From: Desulforhabdus amnigena | GTDB lineage: Bacteria > Desulfobacterota > Syntrophobacteria > Syntrophobacterales > Syntrophobacteraceae | Length of the DNA: 64,000 nucleotides | Direction: 5' to 3' | NCBI RefSeq assembly: GCF_027925305.1 | Contig: NZ_BSDR01000001.1 | Location: forward strand, 1,205,001-1,269,000 | Shown here: positions 55,232 to 63,406 of the stretch, piece after piece | Layout: each line of letters opens with the position of its first letter | How positions within the stretch are numbered: position 1 is the first letter of the stretch | Notes under the pieces: generated by a model | What the model was told of the DNA's origin: nothing | Seen by the model: the letters and a program-made list of their open reading frames with translations, nothing else | Database searches by the model: none | Made by a program: the position numbers and the translations under genes

Positions 55232-58200
55232 ATGTCAGTAACATCTCGAAATCTGGTCGGATCAGCTATGATCGTCGGTGGAGGGATTGCAGGTGTGCAA
55301 GCGGCTCTGGATCTCGCTGACACAGGCTATTTTGTCTATATGGTCGAAAACAGTGAGGCCATCGGCGGAGTCATGAGCGCTCTGGACAAGACTTTCCCCA
55401 CCAATGACTGTTCCATGTGCATTCTTTCTCCGAAACTGGTGGAATGTGGACGGCATCCCAATATCGAAATCCTCACACTGACCGATATCCTGGAAGTGGA
55501 AGGGGAAGCCGGGAACTTCAATGTGAAGCTGCATCAAAGGCCCCGTTTCATCGATATGACCAAATGTATCGCTTGCAGCGCCTGTGCCGAAAAATGCCCC
55601 CGCAAGGTTCCCGACGAGTACAACCTGGGTCTGAGCAAACGCAAAGCGGCTTACGTCAAATATCCACAGGCTGTTCCCCTGAAATACGCCATCGACAAAG
55701 ACCACTGTATCTACTTTGAAAAAGGCAAATGTCGGGCCTGCGAAAAGATCTGCCCCGCCGGGGCGGTCAACTTCGACGACAAGGACATGTTTTTCACCCT
55801 GAATGTGGGAAGCATTATCCTTGCCCCTGGTTTCAAGCCTTTTGATCCCAAAATCTTCGACACCTATAATTATGCACACTTCCCCAACGTGATTACCGCC
55901 ATGGAGTTCGAGAGGATTCTCTCCCCCTCAGGCCCATCGGGTGGAGATCTGGTGCGGCCCTCGGATAAGAGCGCACCCAGGCGCATTGCCTGGCTCCAAT
56001 GCGTGGGTTCACGCGACATAAACCGGTGTGACAACAGCTACTGCTCTGCCGTTTGCTGTATGTACGCCATCAAGGAAGCGGTCATCGCTAAAGAACACAG
56101 TCATCATCCCCTGGATGCGGCCATTTTTTTCATGGACATGAGAACATCCGGAAAAGACTTCGAAAAGTATTATGACCGGGCCAGGGAGGAACACGGTGTT
56201 CGGTTCATCCGTTCCCGTGTGCATTCCATCGAGGAGGTCCATGGATCGAAAAACCTCATGCTCCGTTTTACCGAAGACAACGGAAGCCTCCGCGAGGAAG
56301 AGTACGATCTCATAGTTCTCTCGGTGGGCCTGGAAACCTCTCCTGAAGTGATGGAACTTGCAGAGCGCCTGGGTATTGAAATCAACAACGGAAGGTTTGC
56401 TGCAACTTCACCTTTTTCACCTGTCACCACATCCCGTCCGGGAATTTTTGTATGCGGCGCCTTTCAAGGTCCGAAGGACATTCCCCAGTCCGTCATGGAA
56501 GCTTCGGCGGCGGCGGCTGAAACATCAGCCCTTCTTTCAGCCGTTCGCGGCACAGCCATAACCAAGACCGAACCTCCCGAAGAAGTGGATCGGAGTGAAA
56601 TCGTCTCTCCCCGCATCGGCGTCTTTGTCTGTCAATGCGGCATCAATATCGGCTCCGTGGTGGATGTGCCTGCCGTCAAGGAATACGCGAAGACCCTTCC
56701 CCACGTCGTCTATATGGATGAGAATCTCTTCACCTGCTCGCAGGATACCCAGGACCGCATGAAGGAAGCCATTCGGGAAAACAAGCTCAACCGCATTGTG
56801 GTGGCGTCCTGCTCGCCCCGGACTCATGAACCTCTCTTTCAGCAGACCATCCAGGAAGCAGGACTCAACAAATACCTCTTTGAACTGGCCAACATTCGAG
56901 ACCAGGATTCATGGGTGCATCGCGACTTTCCCGAAGCAGCCACTGAAAAAGCCAAGGACCTCGTTCGCATGGCGGTGGCCAAGGTCAGCCTTCAGCAGCC
57001 TCTTGATGAAGTTCGACTGCCGATCAATAAAAGCGGACTGGTCATCGGCGGGGGAGTTGCCGGCATGGAGGCGGCTTTAGCCCTTGCCGGCCAGGGATAT
57101 CCCGTCACGCTGGTGGAAAAGAATGCGGAACTGGGCGGACATGCCCGCAAGCTTCTTTCTGCCTGGACTGGAGAACCCATAGCACCTTATCTCGAGGAGC
57201 TCATTCAAAGCGTACAAAATCATCCTCAGATTTCTGTACGAACCAAGGCGACATTGAAAGAAGTCACCGGATTCGTAGGCAATTTCAACACAACACTGGA
57301 GGTGGGAGACCGGGCTGAAACCGTACAGCACGGTGTTGCCATCATTGCGGTAGGAGCTCATTCTTACCAGCCCACTGAATATGGCTACGGAAAGAGCGAC
57401 CGGATTTTTCTCAATCTCGACATGGACCGTGCCATTCGTGAGCGGCATGAGTCCGTCGTCAATGCCCGTTCAGCCGTCTTCATACAATGTGTGGGATCTA
57501 GGGAACCGGAACGCCCATATTGCAGCAGGGTGTGCTGCAGTCACAGCATTGAAAACGCTATCCGCATCAAGGAACTCAACCCCGGCGCAGATGTATATAT
57601 TCTCTACCGGGATATTCGCACGTATGGTCTGCGAGAAAACATCTACAAAGAGGCACGGAAAAAGGGGATCCTTTTCATTCGATTCGATCCGGAACGGAAG
57701 CCGCAGGTGGAACTGGCAGGAAATCAGTTGAAGATAACCGTATTCGACCCCATTCTTCAAAAGGACATCGTCCTGAAGCCGGATGTTTTGACTCTCGCCA
57801 GCGCCATCGTCACACGGGAAGTGGAACCGCTGGCAAAAATGTTCAAGGTGCCTTTGAACCCGGAGGGTTTCTTTCTGGAAGCCCACATGAAACTTCGGCC
57901 CGTGGATTTTGCCACCGAGGGCGTTTATGTAGCGGGGTTGGCTCACTGGCCCAAACCAACGGAAGAGTGCATCGCACAGGCCAAGGCCGCTGCATCGAGA
58001 GCATCCACTGTTTTGGCGAGGGATTTTATCGCGGCGGGGGGCGTAGTCGCTCTCATACAAAAGGACAAATGCATAGGCTGCCGGGCCTGCATGGAATGCT
58101 GTCCTTTCGGAGCCATCAGCTACCTGGAACAGGAAGCTAAATGTGAAGTGAACCAGGCTCTCTGCAAGGGCTGCGGCACCTGTGCGGCAACCTGTCCTTC

Positions 58201-58273
58201 CGAAGCCGTTTCTCTTCTCGGGTTCAGCCATCTACAGCTCTATCGCCAGATAGATGAAGCTCTTTGCGCATGA
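55232..58273 (+). CDS. hdrA: Tandem HdrA-like iron-sulfur flavoprotein
   Basis: A 1013-residue protein made of two HdrA halves. The first half has a FAD motif (IVGGGIAGVQAALDLADTG) with two cluster motifs (CIACSACAEKCPRKV near 112 and CRACEKICPAG near 168). The second half carries the N-terminal HdrA domain (VFVCQCGINIGSV at about 463), another FAD fold (VIGGGVAGMEAALALAGQG at about 605), and ends with a two-cluster ferredoxin (CIGCRACMECCPFG and CKGCGTCAATCPSE). HdrA bifurcates electrons in Hdr complexes. GAGGTGA precedes ATG 55232; an in-frame upstream start lies in the NfnB gene. No HdrB or HdrC in the operon, so the disulfide site is missing here. Confidence 0.9.
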   Translation: MSVTSRNLVGSAMIVGGGIAGVQAALDLADTGYFVYMVENSEAIGGVMSALDKTFPTNDCSMCILSPKLVECGRHPNIEILTLTDILEVEGEAGNFNVKLHQRPRFIDMTKCIACSACAEKCPRKVPDEYNLGLSKRKAAYVKYPQAVPLKYAIDKDHCIYFEKGKCRACEKICPAGAVNFDDKDMFFTLNVGSIILAPGFKPFDPKIFDTYNYAHFPNVITAMEFERILSPSGPSGGDLVRPSDKSAPRRIAWLQCVGSRDINRCDNSYCSAVCCMYAIKEAVIAKEHSHHPLDAAIFFMDMRTSGKDFEKYYDRAREEHGVRFIRSRVHSIEEVHGSKNLMLRFTEDNGSLREEEYDLIVLSVGLETSPEVMELAERLGIEINNGRFAATSPFSPVTTSRPGIFVCGAFQGPKDIPQSVMEASAAAAETSALLSAVRGTAITKTEPPEEVDRSEIVSPRIGVFVCQCGINIGSVVDVPAVKEYAKTLPHVVYMDENLFTCSQDTQDRMKEAIRENKLNRIVVASCSPRTHEPLFQQTIQEAGLNKYLFELANIRDQDSWVHRDFPEAATEKAKDLVRMAVAKVSLQQPLDEVRLPINKSGLVIGGGVAGMEAALALAGQGYPVTLVEKNAELGGHARKLLSAWTGEPIAPYLEELIQSVQNHPQISVRTKATLKEVTGFVGNFNTTLEVGDRAETVQHGVAIIAVGAHSYQPTEYGYGKSDRIFLNLDMDRAIRERHESVVNARSAVFIQCVGSREPERPYCSRVCCSHSIENAIRIKELNPGADVYILYRDIRTYGLRENIYKEARKKGILFIRFDPERKPQVELAGNQLKITVFDPILQKDIVLKPDVLTLASAIVTREVEPLAKMFKVPLNPEGFFLEAHMKLRPVDFATEGVYVAGLAHWPKPTEECIAQAKAAASRASTVLARDFIAAGGVVALIQKDKCIGCRACMECCPFGAISYLEQEAKCEVNQALCKGCGTCAATCPSEAVSLLGFSHLQLYRQIDEALCA

Positions 58274-58343
58274 AAATGCAAGGCGGACTAAGGCTGAGGC
58301 CGTCGATGTCCGTTATTCAATACTTGGAAAAAGGGGTGCTATC

Positions 58344-58787
58344 GTGGAAATAATAAACTTTGAACCCAGGATTCTCGCATTTCTCTGTAACTGGTGCAGC
58401 TATGCAGGGGCTGATCTGGCAGGAGTGAGCCGCCTGCAATATCCTCCAAATATCAGAGTCATCCGGGTCATGTGTTCGGGCAGCGTTTCTCCCCATCATC
58501 TCCTGCACGCCTTTCAGAAGGGAGCGGATGGAGTGCTGGTGGCAGGATGCCACATTGGGGACTGCCATTACCTGAAGGGAAACTACATGACCGTCAAACG
58601 GGTGAAATTTCTGGAAGGGTTGCTCAAATTTGCCGGCTACAATCCCGAGAGGCTTCGCCTGGAATGGATCTCAGCCGCTGAAGGAATCAAATTCGCAGAG
58701 GTCGTAAGAGATTTTACGGAAAAGATCCGAAGCCTTGGCCCCGCCCCATCCTTTGAAGCCGTTCCTGGGACTGCAGCCACGGCTTGA
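58344..58787 (+). CDS. MvhD-like [2Fe-2S] subunit, cysteine form
   Basis: A 147-residue MvhD/DUF (methyl-viologen hydrogenase delta) protein that links HdrA to hydrogenase or formate dehydrogenase. The signature FLCNWCSYAGADLAGVSR comes first, then VMCSGSVSPHHLLHAFQKGADGVLVAGCHIGDCHY. A GTG start at 58344 is chosen since AAGGGG precedes it and the homologue at 59684 begins alike; an ATG upstream would overlap hdrA. At the position where its paralogue at 59684 has Sec, this one has Cys. Confidence 0.85.
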   Translation: MEIINFEPRILAFLCNWCSYAGADLAGVSRLQYPPNIRVIRVMCSGSVSPHHLLHAFQKGADGVLVAGCHIGDCHYLKGNYMTVKRVKFLEGLLKFAGYNPERLRLEWISAAEGIKFAEVVRDFTEKIRSLGPAPSFEAVPGTAATA

Positions 58788-58828
58788 ACGCTTTTTTCTA
58801 ACGGACAATAAACCCACCTTCGCAGGAT

Positions 58829-59629
58829 ATGAGTCCTATGAATACGAAAATAAAGAAGCTTCTGGAAGAAGGTCGAGTAGATGGTTTCTGGGCCTACAAG
58901 ACCATGCACGGGTTCCCATTTCCCTGGCTTTTCACCAGAGAAAACATGGAGGAACTGGAACCATGGAAAACAACCCGGGCACGTTATCCTATCCTCAAGA
59001 TGCTCCTGGCACAGGCGCGCAAGAATCCCGAAAAAACCTACGGTGTCCTTGTGCGCGGGTGTGAAGAAAGGGGCCTCAATGAACTCTTCAAGTGGAACCA
59101 GCTTCAGCCGGAAAGGGTGGTCGCGCTAGGGCAGGCCTGCACCCGGGAACTGGCGGAGTATTGTGAATGCTGGAAACCTTACCCCGACCGGCTTGACTAT
59201 GGTGAGCCGGCGGCACCTGCGGGAGAGAGCAGGAAAGTAAAAGCATTGCAGGCCATGAAAATGGATGAAAGACAGCAATGGTGGCTTTCACACCTGAACC
59301 GCTGCATCAAATGCTACGGTTGCAGAGATGTCTGTCCCGTATGCTTTTGCACGGAATGCACTCTGCAACACGATGAACTCATTCCGCAGGCCAAACTGCC
59401 TCCGGATGCGTCTTTTCATCTGGTTCGCGCCATTCACATGGGAGGGCGCTGCATCGACTGCGGCTTGTGCGAAGAGGTCTGTCCGGCCAAGATTCCTCTG
59501 AGGTCCCTCTACAAAGAGGTCAATCTGCTGGTGGAAGAGATTTTCGGTTACAAGCCCGGCACAGCCGACGGCAAATCCCCTTTCTCTTTCCTGGGGGATG
59601 AAATGCTTCTTCCGGCGGGGCCCCGCTAG
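58829..59629 (+). CDS. FdhB/FrhB-like iron-sulfur protein
   Basis: A 266-residue cytoplasmic protein. The N-terminal half has features of the F420-hydrogenase/formate dehydrogenase beta family (KTYGVLVRGCEERGLNELFKWNQLQPE), and the C-terminal half two [4Fe-4S] motifs, CIKCYGCRDVCPVC and CIDCGLCEEVCPAK, with an additional CFCTEC. It lies between the two MvhD-like genes, so probably it carries electrons to or from them. Flavin binding cannot be confirmed by eye. The start at ATG 58829 has AGGA ten bases ahead. Confidence 0.75.
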   Translation: MSPMNTKIKKLLEEGRVDGFWAYKTMHGFPFPWLFTRENMEELEPWKTTRARYPILKMLLAQARKNPEKTYGVLVRGCEERGLNELFKWNQLQPERVVALGQACTRELAEYCECWKPYPDRLDYGEPAAPAGESRKVKALQAMKMDERQQWWLSHLNRCIKCYGCRDVCPVCFCTECTLQHDELIPQAKLPPDASFHLVRAIHMGGRCIDCGLCEEVCPAKIPLRSLYKEVNLLVEEIFGYKPGTADGKSPFSFLGDEMLLPAGPR

Positions 59630-59683
59630 TTCCTGTTGAGCTTGAGCCGGTTATTACAGTGAACGCATACGAAAGGAATGGAA

Positions 59684-60112
59684 ATGACACATCCCCATTT
59701 TGAGCCTGTCATTCTTTGCTTCCTCTGCACCTGGTGAGCATACGCCGCTGCTGACCTGGCTGGGGTCAGTCGAATGCAATATCCGACAAACATTCGGATC
59801 ATCAGAGTCATGTGTACGGCAAGTGTTTCTCCGCACCACATCCTGCGAGCCTTCCAGGAAGGGGTGGATGGAGTCTTCGTCGGCGGTTGTCATCTCGGCG
59901 ATTGCCATTATCTGTATGGCAATCATTCGGCAAATAAACGTGTACGGTTCTTAAGGCAACTGCTCACTTTCTCGGGCGTTGACGGAGAAAGGCTGAGTTC
60001 AACTTGGGTTTCTTCCGCGGAGGCCCCAGAATTTGTAATGGCAATAAAGGGTTTTATTGAAAAACTGAAGATTCTGGGTCCCTCTCCACTTCGCAAGGCA
60101 GAAGCGGGTTGA
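59684..60112 (+). CDS. MvhD-like subunit with selenocysteine (TGA at 59735-59737)
   Basis: A 142-residue MvhD-like selenoprotein. The frame starts at ATG 59684 (AAGGA upstream), reads MTHPHFEPVILCFLCTW, then TGA as Sec18, and goes on AYAAADLAGVSRMQYPTNI. The sequence on both sides aligns with the Cys paralogue at 58344 (FLCNWCSYAGADLAG), so Sec replaces the second Cys of the CxxC-type pair. A 6-bp SECIS-like stem follows. Selenium-containing MvhD/VhuD-like proteins are known in methanogens and related bacteria. Pairing a Sec and a Cys copy in one operon suggests two distinct docking or redox positions. The yedF and selD genes follow 193 bases later. Confidence 0.92.
59751..59769 (+). promoter_or_regulatory. 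SECIS-like hairpin of the Sec-MvhD gene
   Basis: CTGACC (59751-59756) pairs with GGTCAG (59764-59769) around the loop TGGCTGG. The loop starts 20 bases after the TGA. Confidence 0.75.
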
Positions 60113-60305
60113 ACTGTCTGCTCTCCAATTTTCTTTAAAACTTGCAAGGTACAGTCGCCGCATTGTCTTCAAAGATCCAAGACATGAACCATCGACTGTG
60201 ATATTGAATAAAATTTCAATGTACTGGAAGATGAAAGGGTAATGCAGGAAAAACTCATCATTGCTTCTTCTAAGACTTCGAACACACAGCGGGAGCGCAC
60301 TTCAA

Positions 60306-60929
60306 ATGGCGGAGAAAAAGCTGGACTGCCGTGGGTTGGCCTGTCCTCATCCTGTTCTAAAGACCAAAGAGACAATAGAAAGCGGCGATATCACTCAGGT
60401 GAACATTTTGGTGGACAATGCCGCAGCCAGGGAAAATGTGGGACGATTTCTGGAACGCATGGGTTATACAGTGACTGTTTCCGAACACGAAGGATCTTTT
60501 GAAGTTGCAGGATCAAAAGCCCTCGAAACATCGGCACGTGAAATAACGCCGGAACCGGAAGAGCCCAAGCAGACCAGGAAGAACGAGGAACGCAAAATTG
60601 CGGTGCTTGTCGGTACGGAATGCATGGGAAGTGGGGACGACACGCTGGGCCGGAAGCTTCTCATAAATTTCGTCGGCACCCTGAAGGAAATGGGCTCTGA
60701 ACTTTGGCGCTTGATCTTTCTGAACGGAGGAGTCAAATTAACAGTGGAAGGTTCCGAATCCCTGCCCATTCTTCAGGAACTGGAAAAATCGGGGGTCTAT
60801 ATCCTCGTTTGTGGAACCTGTTTGAATCATTTCGAACTCTTGGAAAAAAAGAAGGTCGGAGAGACGACCAACATGCTGGATATCGTCACGGCTTTGCAGC
60901 TGGCGGATAAAGTCATTAGCTTCACCTGA
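60306..60929 (+). CDS. yedF: Selenium metabolism protein YedF
   Basis: A 207-residue protein. An N-terminal TusA/SirA domain carries LDCRGLACPHPVLKTKETI with its conserved Cys, and a C-terminal DsrE-like domain has the characteristic GTECMGSGDDTLGRKLL and VCGTCLNHFELLE. This combination is found next to selD in organisms with selenium use and probably handles selenium or sulfur transfer. The ATG at 60306 has GGGAG upstream. It lies 47 bases before selD and 193 bases after the Sec-MvhD gene. Confidence 0.9.
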   Translation: MAEKKLDCRGLACPHPVLKTKETIESGDITQVNILVDNAAARENVGRFLERMGYTVTVSEHEGSFEVAGSKALETSAREITPEPEEPKQTRKNEERKIAVLVGTECMGSGDDTLGRKLLINFVGTLKEMGSELWRLIFLNGGVKLTVEGSESLPILQELEKSGVYILVCGTCLNHFELLEKKKVGETTNMLDIVTALQLADKVISFT

Positions 60930-60976
60930 TGCGTTGAAAACATATTCCATACACTTTTGAATTTTAGGGGTGACTC

Positions 60977-62023
60977 ATGACACATTCTCGGGTGGAACTG
61001 GCCAAAACAGTACGTGCAGCTGGTTGAGCTGCCAAAATAGGTCCGGGGGACCTGGCTGAAATTCTCGAAAATCTGCCTCTCGAAAAAGATCCCAACCTGC
61101 TGGTGGGGCGGGAAACTTCCGATGATGCCGGAGTTTACCGTTTGACAGAGGAAACGGCTCTGGTCCAGACCATCGATTTCATCACTCCGGTGGTGAACGA
61201 CCCCTACGACTTTGGGAGGATCGCCGCCGCCAACGCTCTAAGTGACGTCTATGCCATGGGGGGCCGTCCTCTCACGGCCATGAATATCGTGTGCTTTCCG
61301 GTCAAGAAGATGGACAAGAAGATCCTGGGAGAGATTCTCAGGGGCGGGTTGGAAAAAGTTCATGAAGCAGGAGCGGTTCTGGTGGGGGGGCACAGCGTTG
61401 AAGACCCGGAAATCAAATTCGGGCTTTCAGTCACAGGGCTGGTGCACCCTCAAAAGGTCCTGGCCAATAGCAGGGCACAGGTGGGAGATGCCTTGATCCT
61501 CACCAAACCTCTCGGTACGGGAATCCTGGCAACCGCCATCAAAGCGGGGCTGGTTTCCGATGAAGCAGAAAGGGAAGCCATCGAGGTCATGGCGACATTG
61601 AACAAGACTGCGGCGGAAGCCATGAGTGCGTACACGGTGCATGCCTGCACGGACATCACCGGTTTCGGGTTACTGGGACATGCGCTCGAAATGGCTGTCG
61701 GCAGCAAGGTCTCCATCACCCTGGACGTCAAGAAGGTGCCCCTGCTCACCGAAGTCCTGCATAACCTTCAAATGGGTTTGGTCCCGGCGGGAAGCTATGC
61801 CAACCGGAATTTCTGTGCACACCAGGTCAGGCAGATCCAAACCATCGACCCCGCCCTGCTGGACCTGCTCTCCGATGCACAGACATCGGGAGGCCTTCTC
61901 ATTTCACTTCCCGAAAGTGAATCGCAGAAACTGGTGCAGGACCTCAGGAACCGCGGAGTCTCCAGTGCTGCGGTCGTCGGACATGTCACAGGTACAGGAA
62001 AAGGAACGATTGACCTTATTTGA
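60977..62023 (+). CDS. selD: Selenophosphate synthase with active-site selenocysteine (TGA at 61025-61027)
   Basis: Makes selenophosphate from selenide and ATP, the selenium donor for tRNA-Sec and selenouridine. The protein of 348 residues reads TVRAAG-U-AAKIGPGDL at its N-terminus: Sec17 is at the catalytic position where other SelD have Cys or Sec, followed by the essential Lys20. Downstream motifs are ETSDDAGVYR, RIAAANALSDVYAMGG, and GGHSVEDPEIKFGLSVTG. The long frame would miss its active site if started after the TGA (61103). GGGGTGA precedes the ATG. A SECIS-like stem lies 11 bases after the TGA. Confidence 0.96.
61039..61053 (+). promoter_or_regulatory. SECIS-like hairpin of selD
   Basis: AGGTCC (61039-61044) pairs with GGACCT (61048-61053) with loop GGG, beginning 18 bases after the TGA. 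Confidence 0.75.
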
Positions 62024-62096
62024 GGGAGATACCGGTGGCACTTGAATACAGCCTGCCGCCGGGTTCCCCCCAGAGCCTTTGTCCGGACATCCAATT

Positions 62097-63368
62097 CTAG
62101 CAACCGCTTCCATCTCCCTGGCACCCCTGCCCCTTCGTGCACCCGCCGCTTCGCCTGACTTTGAATTCCGAAAGGTTCCGGCCGTTGAAAACCGCCTCCA
62201 GTCCCATTTCAATGAAACCGCTCATTTCCACCGGGAGCACCCCCGTTTTCGTGAGTATCTTCCTCGGGTGTTCCCCTATTCCGCTCACGAGCACGGCGCG
62301 GCAGTCCTGTAAGACTCTTGCCAGTTCCTCCCATCTCTTCGGGCCTCCCCCAGAGGGAGGGGCCTTCCGTTCTGCAACCTTTTCAAATCCTTCTTCACTC
62401 TTTTTCCAGATCTGGAAACGGGCGGCTTCCCCCAAATGCTGATTGACCAGAAGTCCCTCGATCGTCGCTACGGCAACGTAGGGCCTCGCTTCAGAGGAAG
62501 GCAGGGAAGTCGCGCATGCGGAAAGGCAGCCGCGAAACGCGTCGCTTTTGTCTTCACCGAGAAGTCCCACCGCATCCGCGCGGCACCGGGTACAGTGACG
62601 CATCTGGGGCAGATATTCCTCGGCCTTTTTACGTATTTCAACCATTTGCTCCCGGCTCGGTTCGTGCACCGATTCAAAGACCGTATCCGCATTGGGATAG
62701 AGGGGCATACAGTTGAGGACATCCACTTCGATCTCGGCCATCTTTTTCGCCACTTCTTCGATATGGTGATCGTTGATTCCAGGCATCACGATCGTGTTGA
62801 CCTTGACCACCATGCCTTTGGCTTTTAGCGCTTTGATGGCTTCCAACTGACGTTCCAGCAGGAGTTCTGCAGCGCGAAGCCCCCGGTAAATCACTTTTCC
62901 GTCCCGCACCCAGCTGTAAATTTTCTGACCGATTTCAGGATCCACGGCATTGACGGTGACCGTCACGTGGGAAACGCCGATCCTGGCCAGTTCATCCACA
63001 TAGGGAGCAAGGTTCAATCCATTAGTGGCCAAACAGAGAAGCATTTCAGGAAATTTCTCCCGGATCAAACGCATGGTTTCGACCGTCTCGAACGCATTGG
63101 CGAAAGGATCTCCCGGCCCGGCGATTCCGGCGACAGTGATACGGGGTTCTTTTTCAAGCACTTTTTCCATATATTCGACAGCCTGGACAGGAGAGAGAAC
63201 AGCACTGGTGACCCCTGGCCGGCTCTCGTTCACACAGTCATATTTGCGGTTACAGTAGTTGCATTTGATATTGCACTGCGGAGCTACGGGAAGGTGGACC
63301 CGGCCGCATTTTCCTTTGACCTCAACATTGAAACAGGGGTGTCGATCGAGATTCAGCGTAGTTGTCAT
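62097..63368 (-). CDS. nifB: Nitrogenase cofactor biosynthesis radical SAM protein NifB
   Basis: A radical SAM enzyme building the NifB-co core of the nitrogenase cofactor. The 423-residue protein has the radical SAM Cys motif in PQCNIKCNYCNRKYDC near 32, IAGPGDPFANAF, TNGLNLAP, and further Cys in MRHCTRCRADAVGLLGED. A C-terminal NifX-like domain (ARPYVAVATIEGLLVNQHLGEA) and a Cys/Gly-rich tail end it. It faces selD across a 73-base gap and is encoded downstream of nifN (38-base gap), as in nif operons. Confidence 0.96.
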   Translation of the reverse strand: MTTTLNLDRHPCFNVEVKGKCGRVHLPVAPQCNIKCNYCNRKYDCVNESRPGVTSAVLSPVQAVEYMEKVLEKEPRITVAGIAGPGDPFANAFETVETMRLIREKFPEMLLCLATNGLNLAPYVDELARIGVSHVTVTVNAVDPEIGQKIYSWVRDGKVIYRGLRAAELLLERQLEAIKALKAKGMVVKVNTIVMPGINDHHIEEVAKKMAEIEVDVLNCMPLYPNADTVFESVHEPSREQMVEIRKKAEEYLPQMRHCTRCRADAVGLLGEDKSDAFRGCLSACATSLPSSEARPYVAVATIEGLLVNQHLGEAARFQIWKKSEEGFEKVAERKAPPSGGGPKRWEELARVLQDCRAVLVSGIGEHPRKILTKTGVLPVEMSGFIEMGLEAVFNGRNLSEFKVRRSGGCTKGQGCQGDGSGC

Positions 63369-63406
63369 GGTCCCTATCCTTTTCTATTTTTCAGCCACGA
63401 CTCTTT

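Noticed and set aside
59735-59737. Stop codon suggesting a broken MvhD gene
   Set aside because: Homology to the Cys paralogue on both sides, the Sec position, and a matching SECIS hairpin make Sec the better reading than a pseudogene.
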